DNA of 41,828 nucleotides from Perkinsus olseni (Eukaryota; Perkinsozoa; Perkinsida), in the NCBI GenBank assembly GCA_013115125.1, contig JABANN010000295.1:1-41828 (forward strand), in the 5' to 3' direction. Under the pieces are notes generated by a model. It did no database searches and was not told the origin of the DNA. It saw nothing but the letters and a program-made list of their open reading frames with translations. The position numbers and the translations under genes are program-made. Shown piece by piece: positions 22,854 to 33,101 of the stretch; position 1 is the first letter of the stretch; each line of letters begins with the position of its first letter.

Positions 22854-23674
22854 CGGGTTACTTCAAAATCGCGCCGCGCAGTTTGCGCGTATGCGTGCTG
22901 GCTTGCACGCAGACACAATCCGAGGAATTGGGGATGATCGGAGCACTTCCGCCGTGCAGTACTGGGTGCAGGGTATACATCCTGAGCAAGTGGCGGCGAA
23001 TATGGTGTCTGCATTCCTTCGGTTACAACTTACATTCGTATTTTGGGGTTCATGTTGGTGAAACTCTGCACAGACCGCCTGAAATCTCGTCGAACATTTC
23101 GGCTGGATGCTCTCATTAATTACCGAGACAGGCCGTGATCTGGCCTTCTGTTCATCCCACCCTTTTGAAACACCCACTACACTACTAGCGCAACGCTAGT
23201 CTCAAAACCCGAGTTGTGCTGGACGCAACTGAGCGCAAGATCCACCGACAGTGAAATCAAAGTCCCCAATTAGGATCATCAATCCCGGCTCGGACTCTTG
23301 AACTTGACAAGGGTAGTAGGATATTGATACCCATATCGGGTGATCTTGGTATCGGAGGACTGTGCTGAATTCCGCATCGTCTGATCTTTGCGGCAGACCT
23401 CTCGGCTTCGTTCGATGTGGTCTTCTTCACGTAGAAGACTGGATCTCCTAAAACTATACGGCGCGCTTGTTGATATTGGTCGTTCTGTCAATAGGAGTCC
23501 ACCGGGGATGACTGAATTGGAGTATAATCGTTCGGCGATAACTCATAGCCTGTGTCAGGCTTCTGGTTGGTATCGTCAGTCGTGAACGATATGGCAGCAA
23601 GAGCTTGAACTCTGCCGTTGTCGAAAGGGATAGCGATTGTCCGACTCGCACTCAGTGTTTCTATTGGTCTCTCA

Positions 23675-26285
23675 ATGCTGACGTCACAGAGCTCATTTCT
23701 CTGTATCGGTATTCTGGCCAGAAGGTGCCCCGCTGTAACACAGCTCACCTCCAGGCGATGCATCATCACTGATACTCATGAGCGAATGACTGCAATCCAA
23801 AATATCAAGGTGATTCCGAGAGGGATGTCATCGGCAGTGTCGCTGACCGCTGCGGCCTCCACTCCTTGCCCAGAAGCGAGCATGTGTTGATCGGATGTCA
23901 GGACCCTGGTGAGCTCCTAGCCTACTACGCCAGTCATGCTGATATGGACCCTCGCTCATTGGAGTCCACACTCCGTGCATTGGGCCATGCCACCAACCAG
24001 AGTCTCGTGCAGAGTGTCATCAACGATGAACGCTTCCACAGGCTTCTTACATCTATCACCACTAAGCTTGAGGTTGGTCGTGGTGACACCGCATGAGTGT
24101 TCATTGTAGTGCTTGCTCTGCAGAGCCTCGATGCGAGATCTATCGCCCGGATGGCGAATGCCCTCGGTCTCTTCCCGAGTAGGACAAGTCCGGAGATGCT
24201 AGAGTGTGCGCAGACGATATGCGAAGTGGCAGTAAAGAGGACCAACGCGTTCAGGTCGTGCTGACAATGACCAGAATTCGCCCACATGTCGTTCGTGCTT
24301 CAGTCCGTCGTCCTTGGCGTCTCTTGCGCTCGGTCTGGCGGTACGCGGGGTGCAGACACCCAAGCTGGTCGAGTTTGTTAGGATGGAGACTATGAAGAGC
24401 TTACAGGTACCGATACGGGAGCTAACGTCTTGCGGAGGAGCGGGAGTTCTGCTCATCTTTTGTGTCAGGACTTCGACCCGGGGCAGATGTGCAACATTCT
24501 GGAGGCCTATCGCCGCTGGAACGTATTCAACCGTGAGCTGGTGGATAACGTGGTGGAGAGAATGACTGATGAAGCGGACAGGTTCGTGATGGGAGTGCGA
24601 ATAGGATCGATCTCTATCATCCCGAACTTTATTAGGTTCACCGGCAGGGACGTAGTTTTGGCGCTTAATGTGATGTCCAAGCTCGCCCTTGCCAGGTAGT
24701 CAGGAGAAGCACCCATGGCGGTCGCTTGTCGTGGGATGCAGAGGTGTCAGTGATGGGAGGCTGTGAATCGCTGCTTTATGGACGTTTCCTTGTTCCCTAA
24801 TTGCACTTCTTTTATGCGTTAGAGGCTTCCTGCTCCGCCGTCTCACTGGCCTCGCCTTCGATAACCTACCTCAATTCACTGGCTCGCAGCTGGTACAGTT
24901 AATGTCCAGCTTGGCCAAGCTGAGGTGGGCCCCTCAGCAATCGTCGTCGTCTGACCGGAAGTACCCAATCAGGTTCCTCACGACAGCAGCGGCCGACGAC
25001 ATAGTGGACGCCATTGGCAAATGCAAGCATACCTTGCCGACCACTCAAGTGGGCTACCACACCGCCAGCAACTCCATCATCGCACTGGTACTGAGCCTCT
25101 CAGGTCAGCGAAGTACTCTTCGCACTGGCGCTCTCCGATTATGAGGGTTCCGAAACGACGATGCAGAAGTTTGTTACACAGTATATGAAGGTAGTCTCAT
25201 CTGGGGCAGCTCGTGAATCTCGTCGTGGATCGCTCCGCTGCAGCTTTCATAGCGTGTTGCATTGCTTCAGGCTCTGGATGGCTCTTATGTTACTCTCTCC
25301 TCCCTCGCCGATGTAGCTTGGTCTCTGTGTTTCTCGCTCACGGATGATACCAGTAAGTTCAGGAAAGCTGCGTTGAACTGATTCCGTGAGTTTTATCGGC
25401 TCAGGCGCGTTGGCAGAAGTTGTCAGGAGAATCTACGAGATGCCTGCTCCCAAGAGTAGAGCGATCCTCCTGAAGATGCATGAGGTAGTGTACTCGCCTG
25501 CTACAGCTGTCACTATCACCGCTTCTCCCGGGCCTCGATAAGCGCTGTGCCGTACGTACGGACCGGACGTCGCCGCGCTGCTGCAGGTGCAGAATTCTTT
25601 GAACCTTGAATATCCGGGTATAGCTAAGAAACACCCTGTGCCGACAGCATGGCTCACTTCGATGGAGGAGAACGATAAGATGGACCAGGACAAGTAGGGC
25701 TTGAGGGTCGAAGGGCAGCTCGGGGTTACAGTGCTTCCCATCACCGCTTCCACTGTTTGAAGATTGGTGGTGCCTCTTTCCTTCAGGACTGACTCGTCCC
25801 GCCTCCACGCTGAAGTTCTCACGCTCCTGGATAACGTTAAGGGCACACATGGCATCCGATCTCGATTGTCGGTAGAGAGAAACGTCCCAATCGGTGAGGG
25901 GCATGGCAGAATCAGCGCAAACATGGAAAGTAGTGGTTTTCATGCAGGTCCGTATCATGTGGATTTCTTCGACGCTGCCACCGGTCTCGTAATTGATATT
26001 GACACCCCCAGCAGACCTACCTCCAGGTGGCCCCTTTCGAATACTATGATATTCTAGATTGAGTAATTTCAGGAAAATGAGACACCGTCATATAGAGCTG
26101 CTGCCCAACACGACGTATAAAACCCTCACGATTAACTACTGGTAAGAGGAAGTGTGAGTGGATCGCTGTTTAGTGACCAGTGTAGGGATTGGAGACGACA
26201 TAGCAGAAAAGAAGAAGAGCAAATGAGCTACTTGAAGGCTGTGGTGAAGCAGGCCTTGGAAGGTCCGAGCCCCGAACAAGAGTGA
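23675..26285 (+). CDS. RAP-domain protein with helical repeats (organelle RNA binding)
   Basis: RAP proteins are RNA-binding factors, mostly mitochondrial or plastid, greatly expanded in apicomplexans. Exon 1 (23675-23809) starts MLTSQSSFLCIGILARRCPA, Arg-rich with no acid, like a mitochondrial presequence. Helical repeats follow, typical of the octotrico/heptatricopeptide pattern: LDARSIARMANALGLF, SLASLALGLAVRGVQTPKLV, FDPGQMCNILEAYRRWNVF, FTGSQLVQLMSSLAKLRW, VSEVLFALALSDYEG and LSSLADVAWSLCFSL. The C-terminal RAP domain reads YHVDFFDAATGLVIDIDTPS (25.95-26.02 kb), MRHRHIELLPNTTYKTL and INYWDW (26.08-26.19 kb), the last matching the family's PYWEW. Most exons are fixed (23881-24072, 24124-24254, 24304-24406, 24469-24695, 24823-25048, 25104-25190, 25271-25352, 25405-25484, 25948-26026, 26073-26141, 26186-26285); the join at 25484-25560 is not. 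Two candidate introns are 54 nt and in frame. Confidence 0.85.
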
Positions 26286-26602
26286 GGGAGGAGCATCATG
26301 AAGTTTCCGAGTAATTATCAATCTCATGTTTCTGACCAATTCTTGGATCTGTTTGGCTGGAGTTATCCGAGAGGTTTTTTCCCGGGAGGGCGCTCGCGGT
26401 ATGTCTTCGATGTGTGCTAGCTTGCCCTTCTGCGCACCTTCTTGGGCGATCCTCTTCGTAGCTAGTATCGAAATTTGTCGCCAATCTACTGATCCCGGTC
26501 TGACCAGAACTCGACGGAAACGATGCTCGCTCCTTATGGCCGTCTTCATTCGGGTAGTCTCTCACCCTCTCGCAGTTCATCTAATTCTTGTTATTGTTAA
26601 AG
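26286..26602. other. Short spacer before the hydrolase gene
   Basis: Between the RAP gene stop and the ATG of the CocE-like gene. It presumably holds the promoter; no motif, RNA or extra gene is visible. Confidence 0.35.
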
Positions 26603-29017
26603 ATGGTATCATCACCGTTACCCGCTCCATCCTCCATGAGAGGTTCTACGGTGGTTGAAGGCGTGTCCACCGAGAAGGGTAAGGTGAAAAGCGACGGCAA
26701 CGAGCTACGTGAGAAAGGCTACGTGACCACTGCTGCGGCCATGAGCTGGCCAACAGCGATGTGTAAACTGACCATACTCTTCTTCTTTTACTTCCTTGGG
26801 CTACTCATCTGTTTTATGCCCAAGTGTGCTGTGCGGAGGTGGGCACGCAGGGTGCAGCGGTACCTGGTCGTGTGGGTGTACGACATCCGCCCGCCGGCGT
26901 ACTCGTCGGTGAGGTTTTTGAATGTGAGAGCACCAATAAAGGGTACGAGTTTTGAACTGGATGGCATTCTCGTTCTACCGGGTGAGGGTGATAAATTTCC
27001 CTTTATACTCATCCGCACGCCCTACGGCAAAGAGACGTTAATCAATGACGCTAGGATCTATGCTGAGCGTGGGTATGGCGTACTCATTCAAGACAGTCGT
27101 GGACGGTTTGGGTCCACAGGAGAGTTCTTCCCCCTGGAAAATGAGCGCGAGGATGCAGCGGCAGCGATCGATTGGCTTGTCCACGACTGCGAGTACTACG
27201 ACGGTGAAGGCATTGGCGTGCATGGTCTGAGCTACAACGGTATGTGTGCTTACAGCTCTCTCTCCAACCCCTTGGGAAGGCAGCACGTGAAGTGCATCGT
27301 CCCCGGTATCTCTGCCTGTGAACTCTATCCCGTCATATTCGGTCACGATGGGAATCAGTGGTCCTTCGAGTTGGTATGCCGTTGGCTGTGGTTGGTGATT
27401 GGTAAAGGTGACACGAAACCTCTGCCGGGCAAGCCGATGCCGTTGAGGAAACGTGTTGAGAGGGTTGGAGTTTTGTTGCAGTAAGAATGACCTTTTTGAC
27501 GGCTAAGACAGCTGTAGTGCGACGCTGCATGCAGGTTCTTCTTCATGCGTGAAGCACCGCCATTCAGACTAGCCTACTGGAGTCTGCCGTTGGAGAACGT
27601 GGATAGTCTGCTGTTGAACGGCCAGCCTTCGGAGGTGTATCAGAAAGCTATCCGGGATACTGATGTTGATGGGGAGTTCTGGAAGCATCGGAATGTGCTG
27701 TGCGACTTGCGTAGGTTACCAGGACTGTCGGTCGGCACTTTTTGTGATCACTATATTTCCCCGCAGGGACCGACACACCGCTGGGTGGTATCCACTTCGT
27801 TGGTGGCTGGTATGACTTCTTCCTCCGCCAGATGCTCAAAGACTACACAAAAGCGAAGGCCTCTGGCCGAGGTATGGGATAGTTACAGTCACCGAAATGT
27901 CACTGAGATCTTAGGTGACGTTCGACTCACTGTGGGCAAGTTCGCTCACTGGCAGCTATTCAAGTACGTGCCACTTTACACACGGACTGTGATGGACTTC
28001 TACGACCACTACTTCGCAGCCCGTGGAAGGAAGGCTACAGACGGAGATCAGGCCTATCCCGTTACTTTGGAGATTGTACGTCCCCCTCCTAGAGGGTACG
28101 TCACTCCGTCATGGTCAGATTCAAAGTCGAGAAGATTCCGTCTCGTACTTGCATCTGACGGATTGGCCGCCTCGGGATACAGTTCCCATGAACTTGGTCA
28201 TGACCTCGAATGGGAGGCTTGTAGATGAGAAGGCAGCCATGGACCAAGAGGAGGGCGTGGTGCGGTATGGAACAGTCCTTTCAAACGAGGACGTGATCGT
28301 GGGTGATGTTACAGGTATCACTATGACCCCCGGGCCCCCACACCGGCTGTCGGAGGCACATCTTTCAATGCGAAGAACTGTGGCGAGAAATTGCAAGATG
28401 ATTTTGAGCGGGAGAGGCTCGCCAACGGGGACTTGGTCGTAGGCCTGGGGCTTGTCGAAAAATTGTCAATCGTGCCCTCCTCGAGGTCTTTACAAGTCCG
28501 CCCTTCGAGACTGATTCCCTTATCGTCGGCAATGTCAAGTGCCGGGCGACTGTGAAGTCCACCGCACAGAGCGTAGACATTGTATGCCGACTTTGTAGGG
28601 TCGACGGAAAGGGTCACTCGTATAATCTCTGCGACGGTCTGGAGCGCCTCTGGGATGTGAGTCTGCTGGGTGCCGATTGTCTCCTCTCACTGCCCAGTGC
28701 TTTAGGCAGGCTCCGCTCACACAGTGGAAGTGGACTTAGGCCCGACATGCGTATTGATCCGCAAAGGCGAGCGTGTGAGGTTGCAGATGACCAGTGCGGC
28801 ATATCCCAGGTGATCGTTAGCCCCTAGATTCTCTTGTACATGTGCTCAAGTTTTCAGGTGGCTGCGCAACTTCAACACTGGCAATAGAGACCTCGCTCGA
28901 GAGACTGAGCTTGGTCCGGTCGCGGAGCAGCAGGTCGTCGTCGGTTCGCCATCGGTGTCATTACTAAGTCTCCCAACGCTGAGGAGTGTCTCAGGAGATC
29001 ACGCACATATCGATTGA
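26603..29017 (+). CDS. Membrane-anchored CocE/NonD-family serine hydrolase
   Basis: The family (X-Pro dipeptidyl-peptidase S15-like/CocE) cleaves acyl or amide bonds with a Ser-Asp-His triad. After about 50 residues comes a membrane anchor, KLTILFFFYFLGLLICFM, then the core: DGILVLPGEGDKFPFILIRT, YGVLIQDSRGRFGSTGEF, DAAAAIDWL and the nucleophile elbow GVHGLSYNGM. The acid residue lies in HFVGGWYDFFL (about 27.80 kb) and the histidine in LTVGKFAHW (about 27.93 kb). DWPPRDTVP, a YHYDPRAPTPAVGG block, VVFTSPPFETDSLIVG and the jelly-roll end GERVRLQMTSAAYPRWLRNF plus NTGN are all family landmarks. Fixed introns are 27481-27534, 27711-27766, 27872-27914, 28265-28314, 28439-28485, 28656-28705 and 28810-28857. 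The border near 28.02-28.15 kb is unclear. Stop is TGA at 29015-29017. Substrate unknown; the anchor suggests an ER, surface or vacuolar location. Confidence 0.88.
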
Positions 29018-29922
29018 GTACTTTTTGTTCAGCGGGCCGGGACGTATCGAATACGTCGTACACTTTTGTTGTGCCCACAATGATACAGTCGTAGCTGTGG
29101 TTTCCCTCTTTTTTATCACCCGGTCTGTGATTTCTTGCCCGGGTACAGGCCGGTGTTGCGTTCAGTTGGCTTCGGGATAACCGTTTCCGGGAATCTACTT
29201 GCCTCTAAATGCCGATGTCTCGAGCCGTTGTGAATGATTTGGCCGAGTATAAAGAAAGAGATTAACGAGCCAGATACGCTGACATCCCTCAATACACATG
29301 ACCGATCCTCTCCCTCAAGCAAGTTATCCTGGCTCATCGCAAGGCCCTGCGAGAGGAAAATTGGCTCGATCACGGCCCACACGCGAGCCCAATGCCCGGA
29401 AAAGAGTTGCCCCGGGGGTTCAACCGTTTGAGCTGGAATTGGACCCCTGGGACTCGTGATTGGTTTTTATAGTTGTTGGATGCAACTGGGCGGCAACTTC
29501 TCAAGTGCAACCCAAGAAGCGGAGCGTTAACTGAGCCTCAGCCTAGCTGCCATAACGAAGTCTGGTCAGGAGTTCCTAGACGAAAAAGTGACATGATGCG
29601 GTGACTTCGTTGCGGTCGGCCCGCAACGGACCCCATCGAGGTGGAAATTTCACGCACACATGCTGTGAACGTCACGGATCCGAGAGGGAAAGCATACGAA
29701 GGAACATACTCATAATTTTCCTCGATCATTGCAATGCATTGCAGGAATAAGGCAGCAGCCTATCTTGTACGACCCCACATTAGCCTCCCACCCTAGTATC
29801 ACCAACGCAAGCAGGATTGATGCTAGCAGATGATTAAAATAGGTGCACTGTATGAAATTTACGAGCGGTATCTTTTCGGTCATGAGCTTCGTTCGAGTCG
29901 CACCAGCCGAAAAACGTGGTGA
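29018..29922. other. Spacer between convergent genes
   Basis: About 900 bp between the hydrolase and the small Cys-rich gene, which converge. No coding exon was found. It contains the hairpin at 29404-29455 followed by a T-run, listed separately. Confidence 0.4.
29404..29455 (+). ncRNA. Candidate structured RNA hairpin with T-run
   Basis: CCCGGGGGTTCAA (29411-29423) pairs over all 13 positions with TTGGACCCCTGGG (29439-29451), counting two G-U wobbles, around a 15-nt loop. GAGT (29404-29407) and ACTC (29452-29455) extend the stem after a 3-nt bulge. The wobbles work only for a plus-strand transcript. TTTTT lies about 10 nt downstream. It may be the 3' hairpin of a small RNA or a 3' UTR element of the hydrolase transcript. 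Confidence 0.35.
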
Positions 29923-30518
29923 TCAGCATCCTCCCTTGAAGTCTATTCGACCGTGGGTATCGTAGAAGTCCTTCCCTTCCTGATTGACAGGGTCCGCCTC
30001 GCGATGGAAGGTTAATGGGCCAGCCTTCTCCTACATAAACGATCAACACACACAGGATGCCTCAACCTACTTTCCCCGGCATATGAAAATCAGTATCGTG
30101 TTTGTTGTCGGTAAGTTGCTGCCACTCAGAGAGGATTTCTATCCGGTATGCCTCAGTTTTCGTGAGATCGTCCTGAGGGGAGGTCAGAACTACGCTAGCC
30201 CCGACTCGCATTGGAGCCTCACCTGAAAGCCGGGCAAATTCTTGAGCTTTCTCTTCAGTTCAGAAGCTCTCATCCCTCTCGGATCAAGCGGCGTCGCCAC
30301 CATCATGTCCACATCAGTATACTTGTCAAATAGGGCCTCGCACAGCGAGCAGCATGCGGCGCATCCCGCGGTACTAGCACGCAGGAAGCCTCACCTTCGC
30401 AAGAACCGCTGGCCCACTTCCGAAAGTCAATCTGGGTACGGAGGTCGTGCAGAGTTGCCGAGCTAATCGCTGCATCATCGGCGGCACTGCGAGAAAAAAC
30501 GTCTGCGAGAGACGACAT
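29923..30518 (-). CDS. Small Cys-containing protein, unknown
   Basis: About four minus-strand exons. The start at 30518 gives MSSLADVFSRSAADDAAISS followed by ATLHDLRTQIDF. The second exon carries a cysteine cluster, AGCAACCSLC, and then FDKYTDVDMMVATPLDPRG and a basic helix ASELKRKLKNLPGFQ (about 30.23-30.36 kb). The third reads DDLTKTEAYRIEILSEWQQL (about 30.12-30.18 kb), and the last ends GRIDFKGGC at the TGA at 29923-29925. Introns have good GT...AG ends (for example GTGAGG...CCTCAG). I do not recognise the family. The CxxxCC..C spacing could bind a metal or form disulfides, but this is a guess. It lies about 100 bp downstream of the FAF2-like gene on the same strand. Confidence 0.52.
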
Positions 30519-30616
30519 ATTCCGTGACTTATACCAACGAAACGGGCGTGCAAATAGAAACTGGATCAGCCTGTAACGGTATATTAAACAGTGTCACACA
30601 ACTAGTGCGATGAACT

Positions 30617-32800
30617 CAGTGAGCTTCATCGAACTGAGGATCTTCTTCAGGATCGATGGGAGCGATCATGACCACAGCGTTGGGTGCAAGCCCCATGTCC
30701 TGATAACACGGTGATCCAGGGATAATCCCTTCTCAGAAGATGATGTCCTCACCTTCAGGGTTCTGCCCCGCTTCCCACGAAGCTTGGTCACTGGGAACGC
30801 CGTGCTAAGCTCGAAGTACCTAAAGGACCACTCACGGACCTCGAGTTGACTCTGGCAAATACCCGAGACTGTCTTCCTCCTCTTCCTCGTTCTCTTTGCC
30901 CTGCGTCGAATCATCCACACAAACATCAGCCCAGTCGTATAGGTCTGCTACGGTGGCATCGGCCAAGAACTTCCGATCGAAGCGCTGAGGCACGACGCGT
31001 GAGGCGAGGCCAACGTACTAATAGACGAGCTTTCGAGTAGCGACCCTCCCCCTCCTGCCCCTGTCATCACTACCTTCCCGCTGGGCATCTTCAAGACGAT
31101 ATGCGCAGCACTTTGACCGGCGGCTGGCTGTGCCATACCCTCCACTCGTCGTCGCGCATTCTGCCGGCGTCTCTGTATTTTCTGTGTCCGATCCATCTCC
31201 TCCTTGGCCTCCTGCTTGGCTCCTATTTCCACCACTACTCCCCAACACTCATCATCATGCCACTTACTTTCTTCCGCCTCTTTGCGGTTTCGCTCCGCCT
31301 CTCTATCCTGGGCAAGGGCCTCCTGGTACCTATCACCACAGCTGACCGAACCAGCTAGCGTACAATCACTACTCCTGGTCCTGCTGCTGCCTCAACTCCC
31401 GATCCATCTGTTGTTGGAGCCTTACTGCCTCGACTCTACTTCGCATCTGATTCGTCCCTCTCTACCCACTCGAGTGCTCCACAATTCCCACCTCATTCTG
31501 GTCCTCAACGCACTTCAGAAGGAGTCCCGTAACTTGCTCCACTGAGCATGCGCTGTCGCCTTGCAGTACTCCACTCACACTGAATGACAGAGCAGACTTT
31601 AGGTCAGCGGCCAAGGATCCACTGGGCTCACCGGAGTTCCGAGTCCGGCTCAACTGCTGTCTGTGGACCCGTTGGGGACCCTCCGGCTGCCTTGGGCATC
31701 AGAGCACAAAGGTACGGGAAGCTGCGAGCACGCATCACCTGAAAGTGGCAAGGCGTGGAATTTCATGGCGCGCGAAAAGTATTACCCTGTAGGCCAGAGA
31801 GTAGCCTTGGGCTGTACCACAGTCAACGCCCCAAAGAACGAAGTTCTCATCCAGTAGCTGAGCAAAAGCGAAAGATGATCCCATCTGCCCCACCACCATC
31901 GTCATGCTAGGTACCTCCCGGACGGTTGAATCGCCCTGAAGAATATCCGACTTGAACTTCTCCGTCCCTTCGGCGTAGTGTGGCCCCGAGTTGTGCAGGT
32001 AGACGAAGAGAAACTTCGTCGACCTCTCCGCAGTAGACAGGGCCTGAGGACACCGGCGAGGATAGGCTGTTGGTTGTATGATATATGAAGTACTACTTGG
32101 GAGAAGGTACCTTCAAAAAACCGGGGGTGGGGTCTGGTGTCACCACCCTTCTCGAGCCACTGATTGAAGTTGTACACAGTGGTACCAGTCAAGCCAGATG
32201 TGAAGAAGCTCCAAAGACCCTGGAGATGATGATAACAGTCAAAGAGGAACCGCAGCATAGGTCACCTTGAAGCAAGCTCCGAAGAAGCCAAAGCATTTGG
32301 CGAACAAGGAGGCGACAGCTGAAAGGACCGAGCGCCACCACGGTCGCTGCTGTTGAGGTCCTCTGCCTCCAGCTGGCTCGTCCTGGGAGGCACCAAGAAG
32401 GGGGGTGGTGAGGGATGGATCTGACCTCGGCAGGTATCTCTCATCGCCACTGCCGATATTAGAGTACCAGATGACGGCCTCGTAGGGGCTACAACCCTCC
32501 TAGTGGGAGTGTAGTCAGACCTGTTGTGCCCTGATGACGACGACGACGCCGCTGCCGCTGGTATGGCCGAGGAACTAATCACCAACAAACCTCCGAAGGA
32601 CTGATCGAGCAAGCAACACCATCGTCCAGGTAGTACCTCGGCTGTGCTGCGGCCTCGTCGTTGTTGGCCAGGTGCAACGTGACAGCCCTTTCAACATCAT
32701 AATCACACACCTCCAGGAGCTGTCTGGCTCTGTCGGCTGGGATGTTAGCGATCTCAGCGACTTGGGCTACAGCCGCGTCGTGATCACTCGCCGCGACCAT
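30617..32800 (-). CDS. FAF2/UBXD8-like UBA-UAS-UBX protein (p97/Cdc48 adaptor)
   Basis: FAF2/UBXD8 (yeast Ubx2/Ubx3 relatives) recruits p97/Cdc48 to ubiquitinated clients at the ER or lipid droplets. The N-terminus (start 32800) is a UBA-like domain: VAEIANIPADRARQLLEVCD then DYDVERAVTLHL. A Ser/Pro-rich linker follows, then the membrane-hairpin region (FLFDCYHHLQGLWSFFTSGL), then NFNQWLEKGG...RFFEGTFSQ and the thioredoxin-like UAS core with FVYLHNSG and YAEGTEKFKSDIL (31.92-32.12 kb). A Lys/Arg/Glu coil comes next (31.15-31.23 kb). The UBX domain is IVLKMPSGK, spliced to RFDRKFLADATVADLYDW, FELSTAFPVTKLRGKRGRTL and DMGLAPNAVVMIAP. Stop is at 30617-30619. The domain order and the hairpin favour FAF2 over FAF1. 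Some UAS splice sites were not resolved. Confidence 0.85.
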
Positions 32801-33101
32801 AATTTTCCGAATTCAAAACTGAGTCAGCTCACCCTTAACCCACTTCCCTCGACGGTCCCTACTCACTTACTCTCAACGCAACCTCTACAGCAGAAGGTCC
32901 ACAGCAGAAACGAGTGTGCCGTCGGAAATGCTACCGTTGGTGATGTGAAGGAAAACCGAAACGAATGGATGACCGTGAGGCCCCCTTGCAGTGGTTGGAG
33001 ATCAGCGCGCATTTTAGGGCAGTCTTGGTGGCTCTGTCAGTAGTAGTAGCGATACTTGATAAATTACATGGTCTAGTGGAAGGCGAGCATCATCATCATC
33101 A
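32801..33101. other. Short spacer with CAT microsatellite
   Basis: Between the ATAD3 stop and the FAF2-like ATG, both on the minus strand. A (CAT)5 run at 33088-33102 lies at the ATAD3 stop codon; read on the plus strand it looks like poly-His but it is 3' flanking sequence of ATAD3. Confidence 0.5.

Larger units (their letters stand above)
21081..23674. other. Gene-poor stretch with repeats
   Basis: About 2.6 kb with no convincing gene. It contains a 172-codon minus-strand frame (21330-21848) with no splice partner and no family match, a C/T-rich tract at 21925-21959, a tandem repeat at 22096-22331 and palindromes at 22759-22853, listed separately. The rest looks like ordinary spacer. Confidence 0.4.

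Noticed and set aside
25088-25103. A 16-nt GT...AG 'mini-intron' in the RAP gene, and a similar one at 36758-36773 in the Mei2-like gene.
   Set aside because: Each can be replaced by a normal-length intron that also keeps the frame: 25049-25103 (55 nt) and a 49-nt intron ending just before 36758. The same applies to a 29-nt candidate in the RCC1 gene (44-nt alternative, 12357-12400) and a 31-nt one in the FAF2-like gene (43-nt alternative). There is no need for ultra-short introns.
25401-25958. Long overlapping minus-strand frames of 163 and 185 codons.
   Set aside because: They lie opposite the last exons of the RAP gene, whose domain motifs are clear, and carry no motif of their own.
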